Assembly (NCBI RefSeq): GCF_020521235.1
Contig: NZ_BLAY01000033.1
Location: 1 to 64,000, forward strand
Reading direction: 5' to 3'
Length of the DNA: 64,000 nucleotides
Source of the DNA: Microseira wollei NIES-4236
Lineage (GTDB): Bacteria; Cyanobacteriota; Cyanobacteriia; Cyanobacteriales; Aerosakkonemataceae
Shown here: in pieces, positions 43,028 through 51,867 of the stretch
How positions within the stretch are numbered: position 1 is the stretch's first letter
How the letters are laid out: the number at the start of each line of letters is the position of its first letter
Made by a program: the position numbers and the translations under genes
The notes under the pieces: generated by a model
Seen by the model: the letters and a program-made list of their open reading frames with translations, nothing else
Told to the model about the DNA's origin: nothing
Databases searched by the model: none

Positions 43028-44878
43028 ATGACAAATAACGTGATAACATCTGGTGAGTTAGTTTTGGAACAGTTAGGAATTAATCCTCATAAACTCTGTG
43101 CCGACTTTCAAACTCGTGAGCAGCGGCTTCAGTACAGAGCAGTTGTACAGTGGCTTACGGATTATAAACCTAAGTCAGATGCTGCTAATTTGGAGAAAGT
43201 GAAGGGGTATTTGGAAGCGTTTTACCATTTTTGTAAAGTGGAAGATTGGGAAAGAGGGGGTAAAATTATATCAATTCGCTTAGATACGTCTAACCATGAA
43301 GAATTGCATAAGCAACTATTCATCTGGGGCTACTATCGAGAAGAAATCGATTTGTACAATCGACTTTTGGGGAAATTAAGCCCATATCTAGACGGGGTTT
43401 CTGTAGGAAATCTGGGACATGCTTACTATTCGCTAGGAAATTATCCCCAAGCCATCGACTATTTTCAGCAGAGTTTAACCATTGCAAGAGAAATTGGCAA
43501 TCGCAATCTTGAGGGAAGCGGGCTGAACGGTTTGGGAAATGTTTACAAGGAGCTAGGAAATTATTCCCAAGCTATCGACTATTACCAGCAGAGTTTAACC
43601 ATTGCAAGAGAAATTGGCGATCGCAATCTTGAGGGATGCTGTCTGGGAGATCTGGGAAATGTTTACGGTTCGCTAGGAAAGTACCGCCAAGCTATCGACT
43701 ATTTTCAGCAGAGTTTAACCATTGCAAGAGAAATTGGCGATCGCAATAATGAAGGAACCTGGCTGGGAGATCTGGGAAATGCTTACGGTTCGCTAGGAAA
43801 TTATCCCCAAGCCATCGACTATTTTCAGCAGAGTTTAACCATTGCAAAAGAAATTGGCTATCGCTATCTTGAGGGACGCTGGTTGGGAGGTCTGGGAAAT
43901 GCTTACGGTTCGTTAGGAAATTATCGCCAAGCTATCGACTATTACCAGGAAAGTTTAACCATTGCAAGAGAAATTGGCGATCGCAATAGTGAGGGACGCT
44001 ACCTGGGATGTCTGGGAAAGGCTTACAATGCGCTAGGAAATTATCGCCAAGCCATCGACTATTTTCAGGAAAGTTTAACCATTGCAAGAGAAATTGGCGA
44101 TCGCAATAGTGAGGGAACCTGGCTGAGACATCTGGGAAATGTTTACGGTTTGCTAGGAAATTATCCCCAAGCTATCGACTATTTCCAGGAGAGTTTAACC
44201 ATTGCAAGAGAAATTGGCAATCGCTACAGTGAGGGAAGCTGCCTGGAAGGTTTGGGAAGTACTTACTATGCGCTAGGAAATTATCCCCAAGCTATCGACT
44301 ATTTCCAGGAGAGTTTAACCATTGCAAGAGAAATTGGCAATCGCTACAGTGAGGGAACCTGCCTGGGAAGTCTGGGAAATGCTTACGATGCGCTAGGAAA
44401 TTATCCCCAAGCTATCGACTATTACCAGCAGGGTTTAACCATTGCAAGAGAAATTGGCGATCGCAATAGTGAGGGACGCTGGCTGGGAAGTCTGGGAATT
44501 TCCTACGCTTCGCTAGAAAATTATCCCCAAGCTATTGACTATTTCCACCAGGGTTTAACCATTGCACGATCAATTGGCGATCGCCTGCGGGAGGGTATCT
44601 GGCTGAGAAATCTGGGAGTTGCTTACGATGCGCTAGGAAATTATCCCCAAGCCATCAACTATTACCAGCAGGGTTTAACCATTGCACGATCGATTGGGGA
44701 TCGCCTAGGTGAGGCTTCATCTCTCTATAACTTGGCAATAGTCTACCTTAATTTAGAAGAGCGCACTCTAGCTGTTGAATCTTGCGATCGCGCTCTCTCC
44801 ATCGCCACAGAATTAGGCATCCCGCTAGCCAAGGAATGTCAGGAATTGAAGGAAAAATTACTTAACGAATCAGCATAA
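43028..44878 (+). CDS. TPR-repeat protein, partner of the NB-ARC NTPase
   Basis: ATG 43028 is chosen because GGAG lies ten bases upstream; a TTG at 43013 would include that site in the coding sequence. The N-terminal ~130 residues are non-repetitive. Then come eleven near-identical 40-residue units (LGNYPQAIDYFQQSLTIAREIGDR type), i.e. tetratricopeptide repeats, plus one diverged C-terminal unit. It probably forms a superhelical sensor or protein-binding arm for the NB-ARC protein encoded upstream. The very high unit similarity points to recent amplification or gene conversion. Confidence 0.9.
   Translation: MTNNVITSGELVLEQLGINPHKLCADFQTREQRLQYRAVVQWLTDYKPKSDAANLEKVKGYLEAFYHFCKVEDWERGGKIISIRLDTSNHEELHKQLFIWGYYREEIDLYNRLLGKLSPYLDGVSVGNLGHAYYSLGNYPQAIDYFQQSLTIAREIGNRNLEGSGLNGLGNVYKELGNYSQAIDYYQQSLTIAREIGDRNLEGCCLGDLGNVYGSLGKYRQAIDYFQQSLTIAREIGDRNNEGTWLGDLGNAYGSLGNYPQAIDYFQQSLTIAKEIGYRYLEGRWLGGLGNAYGSLGNYRQAIDYYQESLTIAREIGDRNSEGRYLGCLGKAYNALGNYRQAIDYFQESLTIAREIGDRNSEGTWLRHLGNVYGLLGNYPQAIDYFQESLTIAREIGNRYSEGSCLEGLGSTYYALGNYPQAIDYFQESLTIAREIGNRYSEGTCLGSLGNAYDALGNYPQAIDYYQQGLTIAREIGDRNSEGRWLGSLGISYASLENYPQAIDYFHQGLTIARSIGDRLREGIWLRNLGVAYDALGNYPQAINYYQQGLTIARSIGDRLGEASSLYNLAIVYLNLEERTLAVESCDRALSIATELGIPLAKECQELKEKLLNESA
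43431..44750 (+). repeat. Eleven 120-bp coding repeats (TPR units)
   Basis: Units repeat with an exact 120-bp period, each beginning with a cgctaggaaattat-ccccaagc type sequence. Most contain ggcgatcgc (HIP1) at the same place. Third-position differences are few. Copy number is expected to vary. Confidence 0.95.
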
Positions 44879-44978
44879 ACTATAACGTATCGATGGCGAA
44901 TGTCTAACAGGATAGTAAAGAACCGATATTCTTCAAAATGACTAAGAGCGATCGCTCAAGATTTATCTATCAGTTTCA

Positions 44979-45314
44979 TTAAAACAAAGTGAGAATTCCA
45001 GTATTAGGAGCGTCACTTAAAGCTGCGATCGCAGCATAGTTGCCTCTTAGCATCATCTCGATATCCCCTGTTGAACAATTTCCACGCCGTATCCAAATTA
45101 CCTTGGGGGGAAATCCCAACAATAGACTCAATTCGCTAAAATCCGCATCTTTAGTAACGATAATATAGTCATGCTGACGAGCATACTCCCAAACCTCACG
45201 ATCGGGTGCGGTCGGTAATCCAATCGCATCAACATGAACAGAACCAGGGTAGATATCTGCAAGGCGATCTACAAGACGAGGCGAGAGATTTTGGTCAAAC
45301 AAAAGTAGTTTCAT
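44979..45314 (-). CDS. DUF5615 PIN-like toxin
   Basis: 111 residues: KLLLFDQNLSPRLVDRLADIYPGS (the D-x-N-L-S start of DUF5615), then DYIIVTKDADFSEL with the second acidic cluster, and PPKVIWIRRGNCST. These are the conserved blocks of this PIN-like toxin family, thought to cleave RNA. Its start overlaps the DUF433 stop by four bases. Intact. Confidence 0.88.
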   Translation of the reverse strand: MKLLLFDQNLSPRLVDRLADIYPGSVHVDAIGLPTAPDREVWEYARQHDYIIVTKDADFSELSLLLGFPPKVIWIRRGNCSTGDIEMMLRGNYAAIAALSDAPNTGILTLF

Positions 45315-45544
45315 GACTGAACAATTAACATAAACTGCTCCCGTTTAGCTGCGAAACTCAAGCAAGCCAAAATATCCTGTTGGGTCAGATAGGGAAAATC
45401 ATCTAGGATTTCTTGATAAGTCATCCCAGAAGCGAGATACTCCAGCACATCATAAACCGTAATTCTCATGCCTCGAATACAAGGTTTGCCACCTCGTTTA
45501 CCCGGTTCGATGGTAATTATATTAGCGAGATCTTGGTCTGACAT
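45311..45544 (-). CDS. DUF433 antitoxin
   Basis: 77 residues. IEPGKRGGKPCIRGMRITVYDVLEYLASGMTYQEIL is the DUF433 signature (GKPCIRG.R..V.DVL). It is the first gene of a DUF433-DUF5615 toxin-antitoxin pair and probably represses its own promoter. Confidence 0.9.
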   Translation of the reverse strand: MSDQDLANIITIEPGKRGGKPCIRGMRITVYDVLEYLASGMTYQEILDDFPYLTQQDILACLSFAAKREQFMLIVQS

Positions 45545-45781
45545 AGCTCTCTCCTTTTAGCTTCTGTTCTCAATTTTACCCTAGTAAGCCGATCCAGAAT
45601 CAGATGATGAATGGAACACGCTCCGAGGTAAAATATTAGCTCACTCACCGGAGCGACAGAAAATAGATCGGGATCTCACCACATTTAAACACATCCAGTC
45701 AATTTCGATAGAATACACTGGCCCCATCCCTTCTAACTACGCGGTAATCTCGTGACACAAATACTTTCTACTTTGAGATTT

Positions 45782-47002
45782 TTAGCGAGCAGAATTAGAC
45801 AATCTAGTCAACAGTTCATCATCCGATAATTGCGGCAACTGTTGCAACAATAATGCTAACTCTTCCGGAGACAATGCCAGTAAGTTTGTCACCAGATCGG
45901 GGATGCGATTTCGCACCGTGGCGTCAGCCGTATCGCCCACTTGACCAAACCGCATTCTCAAGACATTTTCTGCTAGTAACCTTCTAGCTTGCTCAATCCC
46001 TTGAGAGTCACCAGTCAGTGCGGATAATTGCAGCAATAACAGCGTAAATTCGGTAGCAGGTAAAGCCGATACCGGGACTAACAAAGCAGCCAAAAGCGCA
46101 TCTAATTCACCAAACCGTACCCGCAGAAAATTTTCTAAAATCGAGCGCTGTCCTTCTTCTCTTCCTTGTTGTATACCTCGTTCAATTCCTTGTTGTATAA
46201 CTTCTTGCCTTCCTGCTTGTATACCTTCTTGTCTTCCTCGTTGTTCTGCCGCTTCTAGTTGCTGTTGAAACAAAGGTGCGTTCGGCGTAGCCGTCGCGTA
46301 GCGAATCGCCATAACCAACTCCCGATCTTCTGCTTCTAATTGTTGTTCTTGATTTGTCGCTAAGTTAGATTGCAACCGATACAATAATTCTAACGCAATA
46401 GCGCGGACTGGGTTATCGACTGATAAGGCACTCAACTGTGCGTTCGCGAAGCGGCGCGGATGCGCTCTCGCACGTGCCTGCACCCTCCCCCTACCCAAGA
46501 TTCTCAGCCACAAGGTGTCTTCTGTTTCTGGCAATTGATGGATAACCACAACCGCCGTCCGCAAATATTCCCCTAGAAAGTAGATTCCTTTACCCCAGTT
46601 CTGTTCGTCTGGGGTGGCATTAAACCCATTTAATAAGGTTTCTGATGCTGTCGGAGTCAGAATCCATAGCTTTGGTAATTCTGCTTCCTCACACCGAGTA
46701 TTTTCACGTCTTGCTCTGCGCTCGAATTCTGCTGTTACATCCAACAATTTACTCAAGCCACTCCGAAAATCGCTGACGGTAGCAGGATTGCGGAACGGTT
46801 CAAAAAGGGCTGTCGTGGTTGCCATTTTTCCCAACAATCCCAGGTTTTCGACATAATCTGATGCTGGGGTAGATGGAGTAAAGTAAACATCAATCTCGCG
46901 TACTTCTGAAGCTACGTCACGACTGGGGATAACTGCTCCTAAAGGAGATAGCAGTTCCGATAAATAATCTTTGGCAAATTGATCGTAAATGAATCGCGTC
47001 AT
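45782..47002 (-). CDS. Rpn-like / cyanobacterial PD-(D/E)XK-related protein with low-complexity Q/E tract
   Basis: 406 residues. The N-terminal ~150 residues (MTRFIYDQFAKDYLSELLSPLG...SEVREIDVYFTP...ELPKLWILTPTAS) belong to a cyanobacterial family related to Rpn/PD-(D/E)XK nucleases. A glutamine/glutamate/arginine-rich coiled stretch (EGIQAGRQEVIQQGIERG) follows, and the C terminus has two ENFLRVRFG-type helical repeats. Two segments (RVQARARAHPRRFAN and ATATPNAP) correspond to CG-rich palindromic short repeats inserted in frame. Function unknown. Confidence 0.6.
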   Translation of the reverse strand: MTRFIYDQFAKDYLSELLSPLGAVIPSRDVASEVREIDVYFTPSTPASDYVENLGLLGKMATTTALFEPFRNPATVSDFRSGLSKLLDVTAEFERRARRENTRCEEAELPKLWILTPTASETLLNGFNATPDEQNWGKGIYFLGEYLRTAVVVIHQLPETEDTLWLRILGRGRVQARARAHPRRFANAQLSALSVDNPVRAIALELLYRLQSNLATNQEQQLEAEDRELVMAIRYATATPNAPLFQQQLEAAEQRGRQEGIQAGRQEVIQQGIERGIQQGREEGQRSILENFLRVRFGELDALLAALLVPVSALPATEFTLLLLQLSALTGDSQGIEQARRLLAENVLRMRFGQVGDTADATVRNRIPDLVTNLLALSPEELALLLQQLPQLSDDELLTRLSNSAR

Positions 47003-47324
47003 CTGAGCCGATCTGCGATTTACTTCTTTATAATTATCCCATATTCATCCTGGTTTTTAACATTTTTAACTTCAATATTTTGATTCACATAAATACCTGA
47101 CAATCCAGTCGTTTATCAAACAATATAAATAAATTGCACGATCCTTAAATTTATCAAATATTACTCAAGCGAAGGAACATGCAATTATATCTGTTATATT
47201 TTGATATATCAAAAGTTACTCAATTTGATAAAAATAGCACCTAAATTATACTTTTTGTTACTCGCAACAGCCAGCATAAAACCATTAAAACTAACAGTAA
47301 GCAAAGGAATTTCTGCTCAAAGCT
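47003..47324. other. AT-rich spacer upstream of the conjugation cluster
   Basis: No ORF is supported. It is strongly AT-rich and should contain the promoters of the divergent genes on either side. Confidence 0.5.
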
Positions 47325-47939
47325 ATGACCAAAATCAGGTACTTTGACGACCCAACAGAAATCGAGGTGATGACCCTCAAACGGCAGCAATCAAACCGAA
47401 CGCATACAATCGGATTGCTGCTTGCTGCCGCTACGGTTATCCTCTCGATCGAAATCTCAATTCATCGGTTAATTTTTTCCAGCCTAGTGTTACTGACTGC
47501 TATTGCGTTGGCGAAGCCTTTTGCGAAGCAAAGTATCGCATTCCCCAAACAATCCAACGCCGGACTAACCAAAGTTGACACCTTACAGCGAAAACTGGGA
47601 ATCAAACTGTACGGGTTAGCGTTCACCCTACTTGGCACAATCTTCCTACTAGACTTAACAACCGCACCCGCACAAGCCCAGTTTCTCAACAACGCCCAAC
47701 AATGGATGCAAGGTGCATTTCCTAACATCGATGCAACCATTGTTGAGCTAGTTTTCAACGTTTTAAGATCGCTATTTCTGCTGTATCTTGCCATCTCTTT
47801 AGTGCGGATTATTAACGCCGCTAGACAAGATGAAGATTGGCAACAACTAGCTAGAACTCCCCTAATTATCTTGATTACCGTCGTTATGGGCGATATCCTC
47901 ACAGGTTTTATCGTCGGTACGGGTGGCGGTACTCCCTAA
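47325..47939 (+). CDS. VirB2/TraC-like pilin of a cyanobacterial type IV secretion cluster
   Basis: 204 residues with two N-terminal hydrophobic helices, a signal-like cleavage site (APAQAQF, near residue 118), and then two C-terminal membrane segments (LVFNVLRSLFLLYLAISLVRI and PLIILITVVMGDILTGFIVG). A long leader, AxA cleavage and a two-helix mature peptide are the layout of VirB2-type pilins. A CG-rich palindromic repeat (ALAKPFAKQSIAF) is inserted in the leader. Next genes resemble VirB3, VirB4 and VirB9. Assignment rests on topology and context. Confidence 0.55.
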   Translation: MTKIRYFDDPTEIEVMTLKRQQSNRTHTIGLLLAAATVILSIEISIHRLIFSSLVLLTAIALAKPFAKQSIAFPKQSNAGLTKVDTLQRKLGIKLYGLAFTLLGTIFLLDLTTAPAQAQFLNNAQQWMQGAFPNIDATIVELVFNVLRSLFLLYLAISLVRIINAARQDEDWQQLARTPLIILITVVMGDILTGFIVGTGGGTP

Positions 47940-47946
47940 TTGCATC

Positions 47947-48246
47947 ATGTCATCTCCCCGCAAACAATTTAGAACCGTCAATCGCGTTTTGGGCGAACAA
48001 CCCAAAATTGGCCCATTCCCAGCCGACCAGGTATTTCCTTGGTCTGCGATCGCTCTATTAAGCTATTTTGTTGTTAAAGTTTTGTTCAATGCTTCTTGGC
48101 TTGTTACTGGCTTAGTCATCGGCTGGAGTTGGGCTAGCTGGTGGACTTTATCTAGTAACAAAACTTGGATGGGAAAATTCGTCCGAGTTCCGCGAATTGT
48201 CCGAGGTTATCAGCATTTTCAATCCCTCGTTAAAAACCAGAAATGA
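47947..48246 (+). CDS. VirB3-like small membrane protein
   Basis: About 99 residues from ATG 47947. PADQVFPWSAIALLSYFVVKVLFNASWLVTGLVIGWSW holds two hydrophobic segments in a hairpin, as in VirB3/TrbD. It overlaps the next gene by four bases and lies seven bases after the pilin-like gene. Confidence 0.5.
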   Translation: MSSPRKQFRTVNRVLGEQPKIGPFPADQVFPWSAIALLSYFVVKVLFNASWLVTGLVIGWSWASWWTLSSNKTWMGKFVRVPRIVRGYQHFQSLVKNQK

Positions 48247-48893
48247 ACAAGAAAACTACCGCAGACAAACTCGGCACTAAAACGATTGAAACCAAGGCAG
48301 TTGCCAAACGACTTACTCCCTTTGAAGACCTCGTTCATCTAGCTGCCATCGGTCGCATTTCTTTAGCGGGTCGCCAAGATATTGGTGCCATCATTCTCAA
48401 AAAAAAAGATAGCTTCCAGATTAAATTTTGCTTTGAATGTAAAGGGATTCACCCCTCGTTACCAGACGAACAAGTTTACCCAATTTTTGTAGGAATTGAA
48501 GCCGGACTTAAAGAACTCCCCAAAGGCGAACTGTTAACCCTACACATGGGTTCCTTCACCGACGACTTTGACCGACAACAAACTCTCAAAATGATTGAGG
48601 AAAACTGCACTCAAGATGAGTTAAAACTGCTCGCCCGTTCTGAAAGATTGAGAATTCGAGAACTAACCAAACAAGGAATTCGCAAGACCAAATTTTTAAG
48701 ACTCTATTGCACCTACACCGTTGAAGGGGCTGAAGAAACCAAAACAACAGACTTTGTAGAAAAGCTCATGCTTCAAGGGCAGAAAACTTGGCATCAATTC
48801 ACTGGAAAAAAAAACTATGAAATTTGCCGCATTTTTCGCCATTTTAGGGTTGCTGAGTACCGCGCAAATTGTTCTGGCAACTCCTTCGATTGA
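48243..48893 (+). pseudogene. VirB4/TraC-like N-terminal domain, truncated
   Basis: Residues 1-190 (LTPFEDLVHLAAIGRISLAGRQDIG..., FCFECKGIHPSLPDEQVYP, LHMGSFTDDFDRQQTL) look like the N-terminal domain of the large VirB4-like conjugation ATPase of cyanobacteria. There is no Walker A or B motif, and the usual several hundred further residues are missing. The last ~25 codons run out of frame over the next gene's start (ATG 48817), after a long A-run at 48806-48815. A deletion or frameshift seems to have removed the ATPase part, unless these elements split the gene. If so, the conjugation apparatus cannot be functional. Confidence 0.5.
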
Positions 48894-49512
48894 GCAAATT
48901 CCCCGCTCTCAATTGACGGGAAAAAACGCTCGATTGCAAACCCTTTATCTGTGGCCTGGACACGGGGTTTCTATCTCGTTTTACGAAACCGACGAATTGA
49001 TTAAACGAGTATGGCTGGATGACATTTCCCGGATTGTATTTGATGTTGATGGTTGTCTGGAAGATTTATCGGCAAGAAACTGCACTCATCCCGGTGCTGG
49101 ACTTATCCACCTCAGACAAATCGAACCCCTCAGAATTCCCGGTGCGCTGCGAGCCACGAATGGCGCTCACCTGACTCTCGTAACCCAGAACAAAGCCGGA
49201 CAGCGACAAACTTACCACTTTCGAGTTATTCCAACGAGGGGAAATCCCCAATACAGCGCGATTGCGATCGTTCCAGATGCCGAAACTGCAAACGATCCAA
49301 ACGGGGAAATTGTAGTAGCGATCGCGCGAGGAATGCAAATCGCTTTAACCAACCAGTGGATTCGCCCCGAAGACCCGTTGTGGAAACGATTGCAAAACCT
49401 ACTCGCAGCGCTTCGCAACGACACGCCTTTGGATGTGGCTGCGACTCAATCGGGGGTTTCTATTGTACTGGTTAACCGTCTCGTTACTTTAGGTCAAGGA
49501 GATTTCCAATGA
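48817..49512 (+). CDS. Secreted VirB9/TraK-like conjugation protein
   Basis: 231 residues with a signal peptide (MKFAAFFAILGLLSTAQIVLA). The mature beta-rich part (LQTLYLWPGHGVSISFYETDELIKRVWLDD..., then AHLTLVTQNKAGQRQTYHFRV) follows the pattern of VirB9/TraK outer-membrane-complex proteins. Its stop overlaps the next start by four bases (ATGA 49509-49512). Assignment is from fold pattern and neighbours. Confidence 0.5.
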   Translation: MKFAAFFAILGLLSTAQIVLATPSIEQIPRSQLTGKNARLQTLYLWPGHGVSISFYETDELIKRVWLDDISRIVFDVDGCLEDLSARNCTHPGAGLIHLRQIEPLRIPGALRATNGAHLTLVTQNKAGQRQTYHFRVIPTRGNPQYSAIAIVPDAETANDPNGEIVVAIARGMQIALTNQWIRPEDPLWKRLQNLLAALRNDTPLDVAATQSGVSIVLVNRLVTLGQGDFQ

Positions 49513-51389
49513 ACCCCAAAAATCAATTGAAATACTGGATGTTTGCTGGCTTTTTATCCGCCCTTTTCATCCACGGATGGATTCAATTTAATCCCAATCA
49601 ATGGCTCAGTTTTTTAGGCAACTATCCCGCACAAGCAGAGGAATCGGAGGCTATCCCGCTGAAAAACTTCAACAATGCGCCGATTCCAGATTTTGAACAA
49701 ATAACCCTCGGCAACCTCCCCCCGTTTGAAACCAGCGGTTCGGCAGAACTTCCCAACGGTCAAACGCGGTCGTGGAATGCAGGACAAAACCCAAGTCAAA
49801 TCTTTACTTTGGGAGATTTTGAAGCCGCGTTCAAACTACAAAAGTTTGACCTCAATCAAATTGGTCAGATAGCTGGCATCAGGATTGATGTGATAAAGTT
49901 ATCCGATTTCAAACTATTGGAAACTCAAAACATCCAAGATCTCGTGAAAGCCATGCCCCAGCTTTTAACGAAAACTTTGGGAGAAATGCCACCGATTCAG
50001 GAAATAGTGGCACAAGTGTTGCCACCAGGGTGGTCGCCCGATCGAACGCTGGGCGAAATTCTTTCACAAAATCCCCAAGTTCAATTTACCCAATTAGGAC
50101 AAATTGACTTAAGCAAATACCGATTAACCCAAATTCCAGGCATTGAAACAGTCCCCCTCGAAGCCTTCAACAATTGGCAATCAACCCCAATTAACGGTGT
50201 GCCAGGACTGTCTCGCGTGCCGTTGAGCGAGTTTCCCAACGCCCCTGCACCCGTGGGGAACATGGTAGCGCTAATGGATGTACCGCTCCAGCAAATAGAA
50301 CAAGACCGCCAGAAACGAGTCATATCGGGCAGCCAACAGGAAGGCTTCAACGTCCCTTGCGACAAAGACTGTATGCACGTTGAATTAGCACAAGGCGGTT
50401 TACAAGGGGCGCTGTGGATTGGAAAAACCCAATTAGTCAAAGGAGGATTTGGCCCTCTCGGACAGTTGAATAGTGGCAAAGAACCTGCTGGACGCCATCC
50501 TTTTGGCGACGGTTTCAAAGTAGTTGTTGAAAGCGTGGACGAGGCGAAAGGAACTGCAACGCTGGCGATGTATTTCCGCATCTGTCAGCGGGGGATGCCA
50601 GATTTGGGATGCAGCCCCTATTTTCTCGGCCCTTTGCCTTTGATGGTTGTCAAAGAAAAGCCACCCATTTTTGTTGGAAGTGCCGCTATTTCCACGTTAG
50701 AAAGCTTTCGCCAAACAGAAGCTTTGGGCTTGCTCAATCAAATTCTGGAAAAGGCTAAAACCGATGAAATTCAGGTTGGAGATTATTTGATTAGTCGCAG
50801 GCGGAATCTTGAGAACGGCAAAGGGCAACTGTGTTTAAAAAAAGGCGATCGCGAGTTAGTTAAATATCCGGTACAAAAAACTCCACAAGGATTAATTAAA
50901 CAAGTTGATAAAATTAACCTTACACAATGGGATTGGCAGCAAATTCAATTTATTTATCGAAATACAAAATCTCTTAATGCCCTCGATACAAGCCTAGCCG
51001 GTTCAGTTGGAAATCAAGATAGTTTACCTTTTGTTTCTCAAATCAAAGTTCCGCTCCACCCCGACCTTAAAAAAGCTTGGGAATATCTCAATCAGCACGG
51101 CTGGTCTGCTAACACTCAAGCAGGAAACGACCGGATTAAAGCTACTTTGGAACAATCAAAAGGGCGGTTAAGGGTTGCTGAGCAACAAGAGCTTTATTAC
51201 AAATGTTTATTGCATCATCAGGAGCTAATGTCCGCTCCTAATCCTATACAGTTACCCTCAATTCAAGAGGTGATGAAGGATTTAGAGCGATGGCGAAAAG
51301 AGGCAATATCAGCACATTATACTCCTACTCAACACCAGGCGATAAATCGAGAGAAAGCTGCCGATACTCAAGCGGAAATCGCTTTGTAA
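49509..51389 (+). CDS. Exported conjugation-associated protein of cyanobacterial mobile elements
   Basis: 626 residues with an N-terminal membrane anchor or signal (YWMFAGFLSALFIHGWIQF). A long region of ...LGQIDLSKYRLTQIPGIETVPLEAF... segments follows, with repeated hydrophobic-x-D/E-F turns. Residues ~275-400 have conserved cysteines (FNVPCDKDC, MYFRICQRGMPDLGC), suggesting disulfides. The C-terminal third (~500-600) is helical and lysine-rich. No enzyme motif recognised. It is the last gene of the conjugation-like cluster. Confidence 0.55.
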   Translation: MNPKNQLKYWMFAGFLSALFIHGWIQFNPNQWLSFLGNYPAQAEESEAIPLKNFNNAPIPDFEQITLGNLPPFETSGSAELPNGQTRSWNAGQNPSQIFTLGDFEAAFKLQKFDLNQIGQIAGIRIDVIKLSDFKLLETQNIQDLVKAMPQLLTKTLGEMPPIQEIVAQVLPPGWSPDRTLGEILSQNPQVQFTQLGQIDLSKYRLTQIPGIETVPLEAFNNWQSTPINGVPGLSRVPLSEFPNAPAPVGNMVALMDVPLQQIEQDRQKRVISGSQQEGFNVPCDKDCMHVELAQGGLQGALWIGKTQLVKGGFGPLGQLNSGKEPAGRHPFGDGFKVVVESVDEAKGTATLAMYFRICQRGMPDLGCSPYFLGPLPLMVVKEKPPIFVGSAAISTLESFRQTEALGLLNQILEKAKTDEIQVGDYLISRRRNLENGKGQLCLKKGDRELVKYPVQKTPQGLIKQVDKINLTQWDWQQIQFIYRNTKSLNALDTSLAGSVGNQDSLPFVSQIKVPLHPDLKKAWEYLNQHGWSANTQAGNDRIKATLEQSKGRLRVAEQQELYYKCLLHHQELMSAPNPIQLPSIQEVMKDLERWRKEAISAHYTPTQHQAINREKAADTQAEIAL

Positions 51390-51867
51390 ATTGCTTGTGC
51401 CGTCATGCGTATCGCGCCAGTATGTGCGTCGGCGCGTATTGCATTTGTGGGATGCGATCGCTCCTCACAGCAAATCTCATCGCTTGTAGTTCCCTCACCG
51501 AAACCGTTGAGACAAAGGTTGTAGCCGCACAAGGCTTTTGCCGCAACTAAGGTGGGTTTATTATGGAGCGATCGCAAAGGCAAAAGCCATCGCCACCTTA
51601 CTGCCAATGCCCATGAGATCGCGCTTTCTTGTTGAAGTTGAGGGCAGCGTGAGCGAGTCCAGCGTTGCGATTGCTTTCCCCTTACTCTGGCGAAACTAAC
51701 TTGTGGGTAGCTACACCCTGCGACTTGAATTGTTAAAGCAATTAGCAAAAAAAATGAGCAATGAGGCGGCTCAGTCAACTTCAAAGTCAAATCATCCAGG
51801 CATTATGCTGAATAATTTGCTTATCATAGAAAAGACTCTTTGGTGATAGATATAACTTTACTCTTGC
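51390..51867. other. Non-coding spacer with HIP1 and short palindromes
   Basis: No gene supported. The longest frame (51368-51790, minus) has no coding look. Several GCGATCGC sites and gcgatcgc-aaaggcaaaagccatcgcc repeats occur. It separates the conjugation remnant from the NACHT gene and may mark an edge of the element. Confidence 0.5.

Noticed and set aside
43431-44750. 120-bp periodic repeats as a possible non-coding array
   Set aside because: They are in frame and encode TPR units of one protein.
51368-51790. Minus-strand 140-residue ORF in the spacer after the conjugation genes
   Set aside because: Composition is erratic, with HIP1-derived residues and no family; it overlaps the end of the 49509 gene.
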